Assembly: GCA_964352225.1 (NCBI GenBank) | Contig: CAYGRM010000312.1 | Span: forward strand, 1 to 8,115 | Direction of reading: 5' to 3' | DNA: 8,115 nucleotides | Source: CAJQQY01 sp964352225 | Lineage (GTDB): Bacteria > Bacteroidota > Bacteroidia > Chitinophagales > Saprospiraceae | Shown here: positions 1-6,257 of the stretch, piece after piece | How the letters are laid out: the number at the start of each line of letters is the position of its first letter | Position numbering within the stretch: the first letter of the stretch is position 1 | Translations under genes and position numbers: made by a program | Notes under the pieces: model-generated | Told to the model about the DNA's origin: nothing | The model's input: only the letters and a program-made list of their open reading frames with translations | Database searches by the model: none

Positions 1-156
1 AATAATGATAGTTGAAAACATAAGAATTATTTTAATTGAAGAAACAAGATGTAATTGTTTTTTTGGAAAAGCAAATTTTATAAAAAAATCAGGTTTTCAA
101 TTTTTAATAAATTACGATGAGCAAATGGTACTACAATTCAGGTTTTATTGTTTCCT

Positions 157-189
157 AGAACTTCCAGAACTTTGAGTTCTGGAAGTTCT
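157..189 (-). terminator. Perfect 14-bp hairpin after the pseudouridine synthase gene
   Basis: Bases 157-170 (AGAACTTCCAGAAC) are exactly complementary to 176-189, with a 5-base loop. The structure starts 17 bases past the TGA stop of the pseudouridine synthase gene, where a 3'-end hairpin is expected. No run of T follows the stem on either strand, so it is not a classic intrinsic terminator. It may instead stabilise the mRNA end, or be a copy of a dispersed palindromic repeat. Each arm contains the direct repeat AGAAC twice. Confidence 0.5.
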
Positions 190-205
190 TTGAGCCAAAA
201 CTACC

Positions 206-862
206 TCATAAATTAAACGCTTGCCAAACTACTTCATCAGGAATCGGTGCCTCCAACTTAACTACTTCACCAGTAACAGGATGGTGAAATTCCAATTTCC
301 AAGCATGCAAATGAATAGACCGATCTTTGTTTCCTCTTTTAAATCCGTATCGTTCATCACCTTTAATGGGACAATCTATGGTGGCAAGTTGGGCTCTAAT
401 TTGATGATGACGACCAGTTACTAAATTAATTTCGAGCAAATGATAATTATCAATCGAAGCTATTACTTTATAAGTTAACTCTGCTTTTTTGCTATTCGGT
501 TTTTCATCATCATGAGCGAATGCACGATTCTTTTTTTGGCTTTTCAACAAATAATGAATGAGTGTTCCTTCTTTTTCAGGAGGAGAATTTTTGACGACAG
601 CTAGGTAAGTTTTTTTAATGGTTCGATTTTGAAACTGTTCATTTAGTATCGCAAGACATTTTTTATTCTTGGCAAATAATACAATTCCAGATGCGGGTCG
701 ATCCAATCGATGAATAAGATAAAGTTGAGACTTGGTATAAATTTCAGCAATATCCAACAATGCTTTATCACCTGAGCGATCTGACTGCGTAGGTAATCCA
801 GCAGGTTTATTTAACGCAATAAGTTGATTATTTTTGTAGAGAACACTTTCGGTGATTTGCAT
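206..862 (-). CDS. RluA-family RNA pseudouridine synthase
   Basis: Converts a uridine in rRNA or tRNA to pseudouridine in the cytoplasm; the target base cannot be read from the sequence. The catalytic signature HRLDRPASGIVLFA is clear, with the nucleophilic Asp at residue 54 when counted from the ATG at 862. An N-terminal INKPAG-like element (ALNKPAGLP) and a C-terminal TGRHHQIRAQLA block are also typical of the RluA/RluC/RluD group. There is no S4 RNA-binding domain, and the 218-residue length fits the short single-domain Bacteroidota members. The frame stays open to a TTG at 940, which would add 26 residues (FLPNLRQKTKIHSKHFFQIK region) and overlap the upstream DUF1015 gene by 11 bases. I reject that start because the extra residues look like translated spacer, a hairpin lies there, and the family normally begins just before the LYKNNQLIALNKPAG segment. 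The gene is probably co-transcribed with the DUF1015 gene 67 bases upstream. It stops with TGA. Confidence 0.93.
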   Translation of the reverse strand: MQITESVLYKNNQLIALNKPAGLPTQSDRSGDKALLDIAEIYTKSQLYLIHRLDRPASGIVLFAKNKKCLAILNEQFQNRTIKKTYLAVVKNSPPEKEGTLIHYLLKSQKKNRAFAHDDEKPNSKKAELTYKVIASIDNYHLLEINLVTGRHHQIRAQLATIDCPIKGDERYGFKRGNKDRSIHLHAWKLEFHHPVTGEVVKLEAPIPDEVVWQAFNL

Positions 863-902
863 AAAATGTTTTATTTGAAAAAAATGTTTTGAATGTATTT
901 TT

Positions 903-930
903 GTTTTTTGCCTCAGATTAGGCAAAAAAC
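903..930. repeat. 10-bp inverted repeat in the DUF1015-pseudouridine synthase gap
   Basis: GTTTTTTGCC at 903-912 is perfectly complementary to GGCAAAAAAC at 921-930, with an 8-base loop. It begins on the last base of the DUF1015 stop codon, read on the minus strand. On either strand the T run lies on the 5' side of the stem and the A run on the 3' side. This is the reverse of a Rho-independent terminator, so read-through into the pseudouridine synthase gene is likely. It may be a processing or stabilising hairpin between the two cistrons. Confidence 0.6.
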
Positions 931-2048
931 TATAATCCAAAAAGCTCTTGAACGATTAAACCATTTTTCATTCTCGGTTCAAACCAAGTAGATTTTGGAG
1001 GCATCACGCCGCCAGTATCTGCGGTGGTCAAAAGGTCTGACATTTGGGCTGGAAAAAGACAAAATGCTACCTTGGATTCTGATTTTAGCGTTTTGACTCG
1101 AATAGCTTCTATTCCTTCTGTCCCTGAAACATACTTAATTCGAGTATCTGTTTTTACATCTACTATCCCTAAAATATCTTTCAAAACTTTCTCATCTAGT
1201 AAACTAGCATCGAGAACAATCTTTTGATTTGTAAATTCTTGAAGAACTTCTGGTCGCCATTTTAGAAGAAACCATTCTTTATTCAAAAACATAATAATTT
1301 CATGTTTCCGTTTTGGTTTCATTGGTTCTTCAATAATTTCAATTTCAAAAACTTGAGAAAGTTTTGCCATAAACTGCGTCAAAGTAATATCTCCCGATGC
1401 ATCAACAATTCGATTGTAATCAAAAATATCCAACTGGTCTTCTGGAAAAAAAGCAGCCAATAAATTTTCGTAAGGATTAGCTTTTTTCTTCTTTTTGGTT
1501 CGAGAATATAACAATGCACTTGCGGCAGAACGATGATGCCCATCAGCAATGTAAGTTTCAGGGATTTTCTTTTCAAAAAGTTGTTGAATTCTTTCTATCG
1601 TATTCCCATCATTCACTTCCCAGAGGATGTGAGTAGAGTTTTCGTTTTCGAAATGAATAGAATAATAGGGATCATTTTCTTCAATATACTTTTCAAATAA
1701 TTGGTTTAGTTTTTTGACTTTTGGATAAATCAACAAAACAGGTTTGACGATCGCTTTCCGATTCATCATCAAATACATTTGTCTTTGCTCGGTAGCTGCT
1801 AATGTATTTTCATGTTTTTTGATATTTCCGTTTAGGTATTCATTGATATCTGCACATGCGACTAACCCTGTATGATTTCGCGTTGGCGATTTGATACGAT
1901 AGATGTAAACTGACTCTTGCGAAGCTTTATTATAGAAGCCACTTTCCTTATAGGAAACATATTCTTCTTTTACTGTTCCGAAAAAAGAATCATTGGAAGC
2001 GATATAATCTGTATTAGGATAGATCGCTTGAAATGGTCGAATCTTCAT
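930..2048 (-). CDS. DUF1015 family protein
   Basis: A 372-residue protein of the DUF1015 family (PF06245), whose biochemical role is not known. Family hallmarks are visible in order: an N-terminal KIRPFQAIYP opening, IKKHENTLAATEQRQ at about 76-90, YIADGHHRSAAS at about 166-177, YNRIV at about 211-215, and VMPPKSTWFEPRMKNGL near the C-terminus (about 348-364). The invariant His/Asp/Arg cluster in the ADGHHR motif and the PPKSTWFEPK-like tail suggest an enzyme active or ligand-binding site; that is inference. There is no signal peptide or membrane segment, so it should be cytoplasmic. A lysine run (KKKKK, about 185-189) lies in a probable surface loop. From general knowledge, Bacteroidota DUF1015 genes often sit beside the serine-biosynthesis genes serC and serA, but neither is in this window. 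The ATG at 2048 is the natural family start. The gene lies downstream of a strong terminator, so it should have its own promoter in 2049-2160. I saw no convincing TTG/TAnnTTTG pair there. Confidence 0.93.
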   Translation of the reverse strand: MKIRPFQAIYPNTDYIASNDSFFGTVKEEYVSYKESGFYNKASQESVYIYRIKSPTRNHTGLVACADINEYLNGNIKKHENTLAATEQRQMYLMMNRKAIVKPVLLIYPKVKKLNQLFEKYIEENDPYYSIHFENENSTHILWEVNDGNTIERIQQLFEKKIPETYIADGHHRSAASALLYSRTKKKKKANPYENLLAAFFPEDQLDIFDYNRIVDASGDITLTQFMAKLSQVFEIEIIEEPMKPKRKHEIIMFLNKEWFLLKWRPEVLQEFTNQKIVLDASLLDEKVLKDILGIVDVKTDTRIKYVSGTEGIEAIRVKTLKSESKVAFCLFPAQMSDLLTTADTGGVMPPKSTWFEPRMKNGLIVQELFGL

Positions 2049-2160
2049 GAATTGGTTATCTGTTTTTCAGTTTTATTTTAAAAATAAGACTGGGCTTGGT
2101 TCAAAATGGTTAGGTAAAATTTCGAGCGGCAATTTAAGCAATTCTATTTTCCCAAAATAG

Positions 2161-2202
2161 AAAAAGGGCAAATGAAGTTTAAATACTTCATTTGCCCTTT
2201 TT
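2161..2202. terminator. Intrinsic terminator with perfect 18-bp stem, likely bidirectional
   Basis: Bases 2161-2178 (AAAAAGGGCAAATGAAGT) pair exactly with 2185-2202, leaving a 6-base loop (TTAAAT). The A run on one side and the T run on the other flank a GGGC/GCCC core, so the hairpin ends in a T run on both strands. It starts 20 bases past the TAA stop of the GbsR-type regulator gene, so its obvious job is to end that minus-strand transcript. It separates that gene from the DUF1015 gene. Confidence 0.9.
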
Positions 2203-2221
2203 AATATAGAACTGTAAATCT

Positions 2222-2725
2222 TTATTTTATCATATTGATAAAAGATTTCATAAACCAATTAGAATCCGCCTTAATCAAGGTATCAAGTAAAGAATCCGCC
2301 TTGGTGGAAAACAGTTTGATATCTTTGACTACTTTACAAAATTCATCTGATTCATTACATTGTCCATTTACTGCGGAAACTTCATCAAGTATCTTAAGGA
2401 CTGGTTCTAATTCTTTCTTCTTTCTTTGAATAACTATCTTTTTGACAACTTCCCACATATCTTTCTCTGCTACAAAAAATTCTTTTCGTTCTCCTGATTT
2501 TAGTTTTTTATAAACCAATCCCCAATCCATTAATTGTCGAATATTCATATTGGTATTTCCCATCGAAATATTCAAGTTTTCTTTGATATCCATTGCACAA
2601 AGTGGTTCGGGAGCGATGAGCAATAAGGCATGAATTTGTGCCATGGTTCGATTGATTCCCCAGTTAGAACCTAGAGTTCCCCAAGATTGTATAAACTTAT
2701 CTCTGCCGTCTTGTAATTCCATCAT
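2222..2725 (-). CDS. GbsR/MarR-family transcriptional regulator
   Basis: A 167-residue cytoplasmic DNA-binding protein of the GbsR branch of the MarR superfamily. The conserved opening FIQSWGTLGSNWGINRTMAQ (11-30) is followed by a winged helix-turn-helix. IHALLLIAPEPLCAMDIKEN is the first helical pair, the ISMGNTNMNIRQLMDWGLV segment (about 53-71) covers the recognition helix, and KKLKSGERKEFFVAEKDMW (about 73-91) is the wing. The C-terminal half is a helical, charged region likely used for dimerisation. Bacillus GbsR senses choline and controls glycine betaine genes, but Bacteroidota homologues are mostly uncharacterised, so the effector here is unknown. The gene starts with two consecutive ATG codons (2725 and 2722); either may be used. 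Upstream, a TATATTTA box on the minus strand around 2750 loosely resembles the Bacteroidota -7 element TAnnTTTG, but no matching -33 TTG is well placed. Repeats at 2785-2823 may be an operator. Confidence 0.92.
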   Translation of the reverse strand: MMELQDGRDKFIQSWGTLGSNWGINRTMAQIHALLLIAPEPLCAMDIKENLNISMGNTNMNIRQLMDWGLVYKKLKSGERKEFFVAEKDMWEVVKKIVIQRKKKELEPVLKILDEVSAVNGQCNESDEFCKVVKDIKLFSTKADSLLDTLIKADSNWFMKSFINMIK

Positions 2726-2784
2726 ATAATAAGTTTGAGATTCTGTAAATATAAATTTTACGTAGATGTGAAGTAGTTTATCTT

Positions 2785-2823
2785 ACTTTCAATAGTTTCT
2801 GAAAGTTACTGTTTTCAATAGTT
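2785..2823. promoter_or_regulatory. Possible operator: 11-bp direct repeats plus an inverted repeat
   Basis: TTTCAATAGTT occurs at 2787-2797 and again at 2813-2823, 26 bases apart. Between and overlapping them, ACTTTC at 2785-2790 is complementary to GAAAGT at 2801-2806. The cluster lies 60-100 bases upstream of the start of the GbsR-type regulator gene, where self-regulating MarR-family proteins often bind. The repeat pattern is seen directly; the operator role is inference. Confidence 0.3.
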
Positions 2824-2891
2824 AAATCAAATTAAAGGGAAGATTGTTTAGATTTTTTTTTAAAAAAGAAAGACGAAATTATTTTTGAGGA

Positions 2892-2979
2892 GTTATAAAG
2901 TTATATGTTATTAGGTTACTGATACTCAGTTTGCCATTTAAGTGAGTTAAAATAGCCTAATAACATATAACGCTATAAC
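2892..2979. repeat. 88-nt long imperfect inverted repeat after the DUF819 gene
   Basis: An inner perfect 16-bp stem pairs 2900-2915 (GTTATATGTTATTAGG) with 2956-2971. Outside it, after a 2x2 internal bulge, a 6-bp stem pairs 2892-2897 (GTTATA) with 2974-2979. The 40-base apical region contains a small extra hairpin (ACTGA/TCAGT at 2918-2922 and 2926-2930). The element lies 6 bases past the TAA stop of the DUF819 gene. Its stem is AT-rich and no T run follows it directly, so it is unlike the two clear terminators in this window. It could be an mRNA 3'-end structure, or a small palindromic mobile or dispersed element (MITE- or REP-like). No target-site duplication was visible. Confidence 0.65.
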
Positions 2980-2985
2980 CATAAA

Positions 2986-4470
2986 TTACCCACCAACCAT
3001 TGCTCTCATTATTTCGGCACACATGATCGCTCCATAGGTTCCAATTGCATATCCTAGTACTGCCAACAATGCTCCCACAGGTGCTAACGAAGGACTAAAT
3101 GCAGAGGCCACAACTGGCGCTGATGCTGCACCTCCAACATTGGCTTGACTTCCCACCGCAACGAAAAAGAAAGGTGCTCTGATTAATTTTGCCACTAAGA
3201 TTAAAAGTGTTACATGTACTAACATCCAAATAATTCCAATTCCAAATAATCCTAAATTTGCCCATACTTTTCCTAAATTCATATGCATTCCTATTGTCGC
3301 AACTAGAATGTAAATGAAAATTGATCCCCAGCGAGATGCACCAACTCCTTCTAATTTTCGAGCTTCCGTAAATGATAAAAACAATCCAATCGTTGTCGAA
3401 ATTACAATCAACCAAAAGAAGCCAGACATTACAGAACTAAATCCATTTTCAACTAAAGAGCCTGCAGATAATTCTGAAGTGCCATCAGCATTTTCAATCA
3501 TATATTTTGACGCTTCATTCATTTTCCCAAAAAAAGGCGCAATCAAATCCGCTCCAACATGCGAAACACCAACTGCTCCAAATGCAACTGCCAACATAAT
3601 AAAAAGTGTGGTCGTAGTCGGTATTTGAGCAATACTTGCGCTATATTCTGCCACTCGTCTTTTCAAATCTTCAATTGCTGAAGTATCTGCCTTGAGCCAA
3701 TTATCAATTCGCTCGGTGATACTTGCTCCATACAAAAGAAAGCCCATCCAAATATTTGCCACCACGATATCGACTACGAGCATGATCGCAAAAACTTCAT
3801 TTGGTACTTTATAAATAATTTTCATTGCATTTTGATTAGCACCTCCTCCAATCCAACTTCCTGCAACCGTTGACAAACCATTTGCAATCTCCATGGAATT
3901 TTCACCCAATACACTTGGGAAAAAGTTTATCGCTGCAAAAAGGGCAATCGGGCCACCGATTACAATACCTAAAGTTGCAGTCAAAAACATCACAATTGCT
4001 TTCCAACCTAAATTCATAATTGCCTTAAAATCAATGCTCACACAAAGCAAAACTAAACTGGCTGGCAACAAATATCTCGATGCAACAAAATATAATTGTG
4101 AATGTCGAGTGTAGGAATTAATCACTCCTTTTTCTACTCCATTTTTTTCCAACATCAATTTTATATCATCATAAGAACCTGACTTAAAAATAGATGCTAC
4201 ACTTTCAAAATTAGCTTTCATCACTTCAGGAACCACCAAACTCAAATCTTTGGCATAAGCTAACAATGAATAATCAAACCAATCTGAGGCGATTAATCCC
4301 AATGGATAATATAAAATTGCGGGAATAAAATAACACAATAGCAAAGCAGGAACAAACTTGTAGAATTTTTTCCAACCAGGAGAATCCAAACTATGTGTGT
4401 AAAAAATAGAGGCTAAAACAAAAAGTAAAATGCCTAAGACAACTGCATCATTAGTGACGATTGGTTCCAT
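2986..4470 (-). CDS. DUF819 family membrane protein (YjcL-like)
   Basis: A 494-residue inner-membrane protein of the DUF819 family (PF05684), which includes Bacillus YjcL and has no established substrate. About ten or more hydrophobic segments are visible, near residues 8-27, 38-62, 125-145, 155-183, 225-248, 287-310, 345-367, 381-397, 403-428, 432-440 and 456-486. Hydrophilic stretches at about 64-122, 250-285 and 312-342 divide them. Two glycine-rich motifs stand out: GSWIGGGANQNAMK (204-217) in the first half and GSQANVGGAASAPVVASAF (440-458) in the second. Such paired broken-helix motifs in two halves are known from secondary transporters with inverted repeats (for example bile-acid/sodium symporters and GltS). 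A transporter role is therefore a reasonable inference, but neither substrate nor coupling ion can be read. The gene lies after the terminator of the DUF1501 gene and has a 127-base upstream spacer, so it is probably transcribed alone. The ATG at 4470 gives the expected MEPIVTNDAVVLG start. Confidence 0.93.
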   Translation of the reverse strand: MEPIVTNDAVVLGILLFVLASIFYTHSLDSPGWKKFYKFVPALLLCYFIPAILYYPLGLIASDWFDYSLLAYAKDLSLVVPEVMKANFESVASIFKSGSYDDIKLMLEKNGVEKGVINSYTRHSQLYFVASRYLLPASLVLLCVSIDFKAIMNLGWKAIVMFLTATLGIVIGGPIALFAAINFFPSVLGENSMEIANGLSTVAGSWIGGGANQNAMKIIYKVPNEVFAIMLVVDIVVANIWMGFLLYGASITERIDNWLKADTSAIEDLKRRVAEYSASIAQIPTTTTLFIMLAVAFGAVGVSHVGADLIAPFFGKMNEASKYMIENADGTSELSAGSLVENGFSSVMSGFFWLIVISTTIGLFLSFTEARKLEGVGASRWGSIFIYILVATIGMHMNLGKVWANLGLFGIGIIWMLVHVTLLILVAKLIRAPFFFVAVGSQANVGGAASAPVVASAFSPSLAPVGALLAVLGYAIGTYGAIMCAEIMRAMVGG

Positions 4471-4543
4471 AATCTTCGTTTCGTTTTGAAAATAAATATA
4501 AGGTCAAGGCTAAAGATAGAAATAAATTAAATTTAAAATAAAA

Positions 4544-4571
4544 ACCCGTTCTACGAATTCGTAAAACGGGT
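4544..4571 (-). terminator. Intrinsic terminator of the DUF1501 gene
   Basis: ACCCGTT at 4544-4550 pairs with AACGGGT at 4565-4571. After one C/A mismatch, TACG/CGTA extends the stem around an AATT loop. On the minus strand the GGG-containing arm runs straight into TTTTATTTT, which makes it a standard Rho-independent terminator. It begins 26 bases past the TAA stop of the DUF1501 gene and separates it from the DUF819 gene. Confidence 0.88.
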
Positions 4572-4597
4572 CTTTGTTATATAAAACAATGTTGCGA

Positions 4598-6154
4598 TTA
4601 ATTCATCTTAACTAATCGCTTTGTCTTTTGACCATAGTCAGTTTGGATCCGATAATAGTAACTTCCTGATGGCAAATCATGCCCTTCCATTCTAACTTGA
4701 TGAGTTCCGGCATTGAATTTTTGGTTAGTTAAAACTTTTAATTCACTTCCGATGACATCATATAAACTAATTTTTACCCAACCAGACCTTACTGTAAATT
4801 CTATATTAGTAGATTGATCAAATGGATTAGGGTATGCATTCAATTCCAGTTCTCCTTCCTTTAAAATATCATGTGCACTCACCGAATCACAATTTTCCAA
4901 AATTGGTAAATGTTGAAAATCATCGTACAATAAATCTTTGACTACCTGCACTTCCACATCAAACCAATCGATCAAGACCGTTCCATAAACTGATCTAAAA
5001 TCAAATTGCATGGGCACCCCTTCTTGGTTATCTACATCTGGCGAAATTTCAGGATTATCTCCTAAGACTGCTGGATTGACACATGATCCAAAAAGCATCA
5101 TTGGTGCAGCAGTTCCGTGATCTGTTCCTAGGCTATCGTTCGACCGAATTCGTCTTCCAAACTCAGAATAGACCATCCCAACCACTCGTTGATCCAAACC
5201 TAATTGTTCCAAATCATCTTGAAATGCACAAATTGATTTTGATAAACTACTCAATAAATCAGCATGTGCTCCAACTGTTGAGTCAGCACCATCCACTTGC
5301 AAAGCATGTGTATCAAACCCTCCTAGGTTGACGACATAGACTTTAGTTTTTAATCCGCCAGCAATTAATTTTGCGACAATTTTCAACTTACTAGACAATG
5401 CGTCATCATCTGAATACTTTGTGGAAAGATTGGTTCCATTATCATTAGCAGTTTGAATGACATCATTGTATGCATTAGTTTGCACGATGCTATCAATCAA
5501 AAACTCAACTTGATCTCCATAACAGGAGTCTGGTAAAGTTCCATTTACTGGTGTTGCCAAAGCCGATAAATTATTAGGATCAACAAGTGCCATACTGAAA
5601 TTTCCCCCCATCCCTTCACACGTTTGAGTGACTTGCGAACCAACTGTAATCGCTAATGGATCTGGATATTCTGCATTCGGATATCCCGTTGGAAAACCAG
5701 CATGTATGGTTTCAAAATATCGCCCCAACCACCCAGTATTCAAATATTGATCAGCTGCAGATCCTGAGGTCCAAATATCAGTTGATCGAAAATGTGAACG
5801 ATTTTGATTGGGATAACCCGCACTTTGAATGATGTTTAATTTCCCACCATCAAATACATTTTTCAAATCGCCCATCACAGGATGGAATCCTAACGTATCG
5901 GTCAAGTCTAAAATGGAATTTTCAGGAATGATCACATTTTCTCGAACTTGAATTAAACTAGAATATTGATCTTTGGGAATCAACATATTCAATCCATCAT
6001 TTCCTCCATCTAATTGAATTAAAACCAACACTTTATCAGAGTCCGTATTCAAAGTATTAAAAAACGGATTATTTAAAGCGGAAACATTTACTCCTCCTAA
6101 CAAAACAGGAACAGATGCCGCAGAACTTCTTTTTATAAATGTCCTTCTTTTCAT
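4598..6154 (-). CDS. DUF1501 protein with Tat-like signal and T9SS sorting domain
   Basis: A 518-residue exported protein of the DUF1501 family (PF07394), related to the alkaline phosphatase/sulfatase superfamily; its substrate is unknown. The N-terminus MKRRTFIKRSSAASVPVLLG has a twin-arginine motif (RRTFIK), a mildly hydrophobic stretch, and a plausible cleavage site after VSA (residue 26). Family motifs follow: LIQLDGGNDGLNMLIP (45-60), HFRSTDIWTSG (121-131), NLGGFDTHALQ (276-286), SEFGRRIRSND (330-340), GTDHGTAAPMMLFG (343-356) and DFRSVYGTVLIDW (385-397). D49, D281, H283, D345 and H346 are candidate metal or catalytic residues by analogy with the superfamily. Residues 437-518 form a type A T9SS sorting domain: LNAYPNPFDQSTNIEF at its start, GTHQVRM and LPSGSYYYRIQT later, and a basic KTKRLVKMN end. 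The protein should cross the inner membrane, then the outer membrane, and be released or anchored at the surface. Five cysteines remain after cleavage. The gene lies 103 bases after the DUF1800 gene and is probably co-transcribed with it. Confidence 0.94.
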   Translation of the reverse strand: MKRRTFIKRSSAASVPVLLGGVNVSALNNPFFNTLNTDSDKVLVLIQLDGGNDGLNMLIPKDQYSSLIQVRENVIIPENSILDLTDTLGFHPVMGDLKNVFDGGKLNIIQSAGYPNQNRSHFRSTDIWTSGSAADQYLNTGWLGRYFETIHAGFPTGYPNAEYPDPLAITVGSQVTQTCEGMGGNFSMALVDPNNLSALATPVNGTLPDSCYGDQVEFLIDSIVQTNAYNDVIQTANDNGTNLSTKYSDDDALSSKLKIVAKLIAGGLKTKVYVVNLGGFDTHALQVDGADSTVGAHADLLSSLSKSICAFQDDLEQLGLDQRVVGMVYSEFGRRIRSNDSLGTDHGTAAPMMLFGSCVNPAVLGDNPEISPDVDNQEGVPMQFDFRSVYGTVLIDWFDVEVQVVKDLLYDDFQHLPILENCDSVSAHDILKEGELELNAYPNPFDQSTNIEFTVRSGWVKISLYDVIGSELKVLTNQKFNAGTHQVRMEGHDLPSGSYYYRIQTDYGQKTKRLVKMN

Positions 6155-6212
6155 AAGAACTTAATTTTAAGATTTTTAATAAATAAAATTTGAATTTTTA
6201 AAAAACGTGCAC

Positions 6213-6254
6213 AAGTAAAAGAGGATCTCTAAATTTAGATTTGCTCTCTTACTT
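6213..6254 (-). terminator. Hairpin in the DUF1800-DUF1501 spacer, possible partial terminator
   Basis: AAGTAAAAGAG at 6213-6223 pairs with CTCTCTTACTT at 6244-6254 with one mismatch, and the loop holds the palindrome CTAAATTTAG (6229-6238). On the minus strand the structure begins 3 bases past the DUF1800 stop. A run of six T follows 7 bases after the stem. That gap is too long for a strong intrinsic terminator, so partial termination or mRNA processing between the two cistrons is more likely. Confidence 0.4.
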
Positions 6255-6257
6255 CAG

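Noticed and set aside
1..156. Left-edge spacer searched for a gene, tRNA or promoter
   Set aside because: Only AT-rich DNA with stops in all frames was seen. No family motif, tRNA arm or clear promoter was found.
1379..1576. Short hydrophobic minus-strand frame inside the DUF1015 gene
   Set aside because: It is a shifted frame of the real gene. The apparent hydrophobic stretch comes from reading AT-rich codons out of frame.
2073..2258. 61-codon minus-strand open frame
   Set aside because: It begins inside the regulator gene in another frame and runs through the strong terminator at 2161-2202. The sequence is low-complexity and matches no family I recognise.
2853..2867. T9-A6 tract between the regulator and the 88-nt repeat
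   Set aside because: It is simple homopolymer sequence. It could bend DNA or act as a weak T tract, but nothing ties it to a function.
3095..3415. 106-codon minus-strand open frame inside the DUF819 gene
   Set aside because: It is an alternative frame of the same strand, rich in Cys, Ser and Trp, with no family resemblance.
3314..3628. 104-codon plus-strand open frame opposite the DUF819 gene
   Set aside because: It lies fully antisense to a clear membrane-protein gene with intact family motifs. Its residue content is what the complement of such codons gives.
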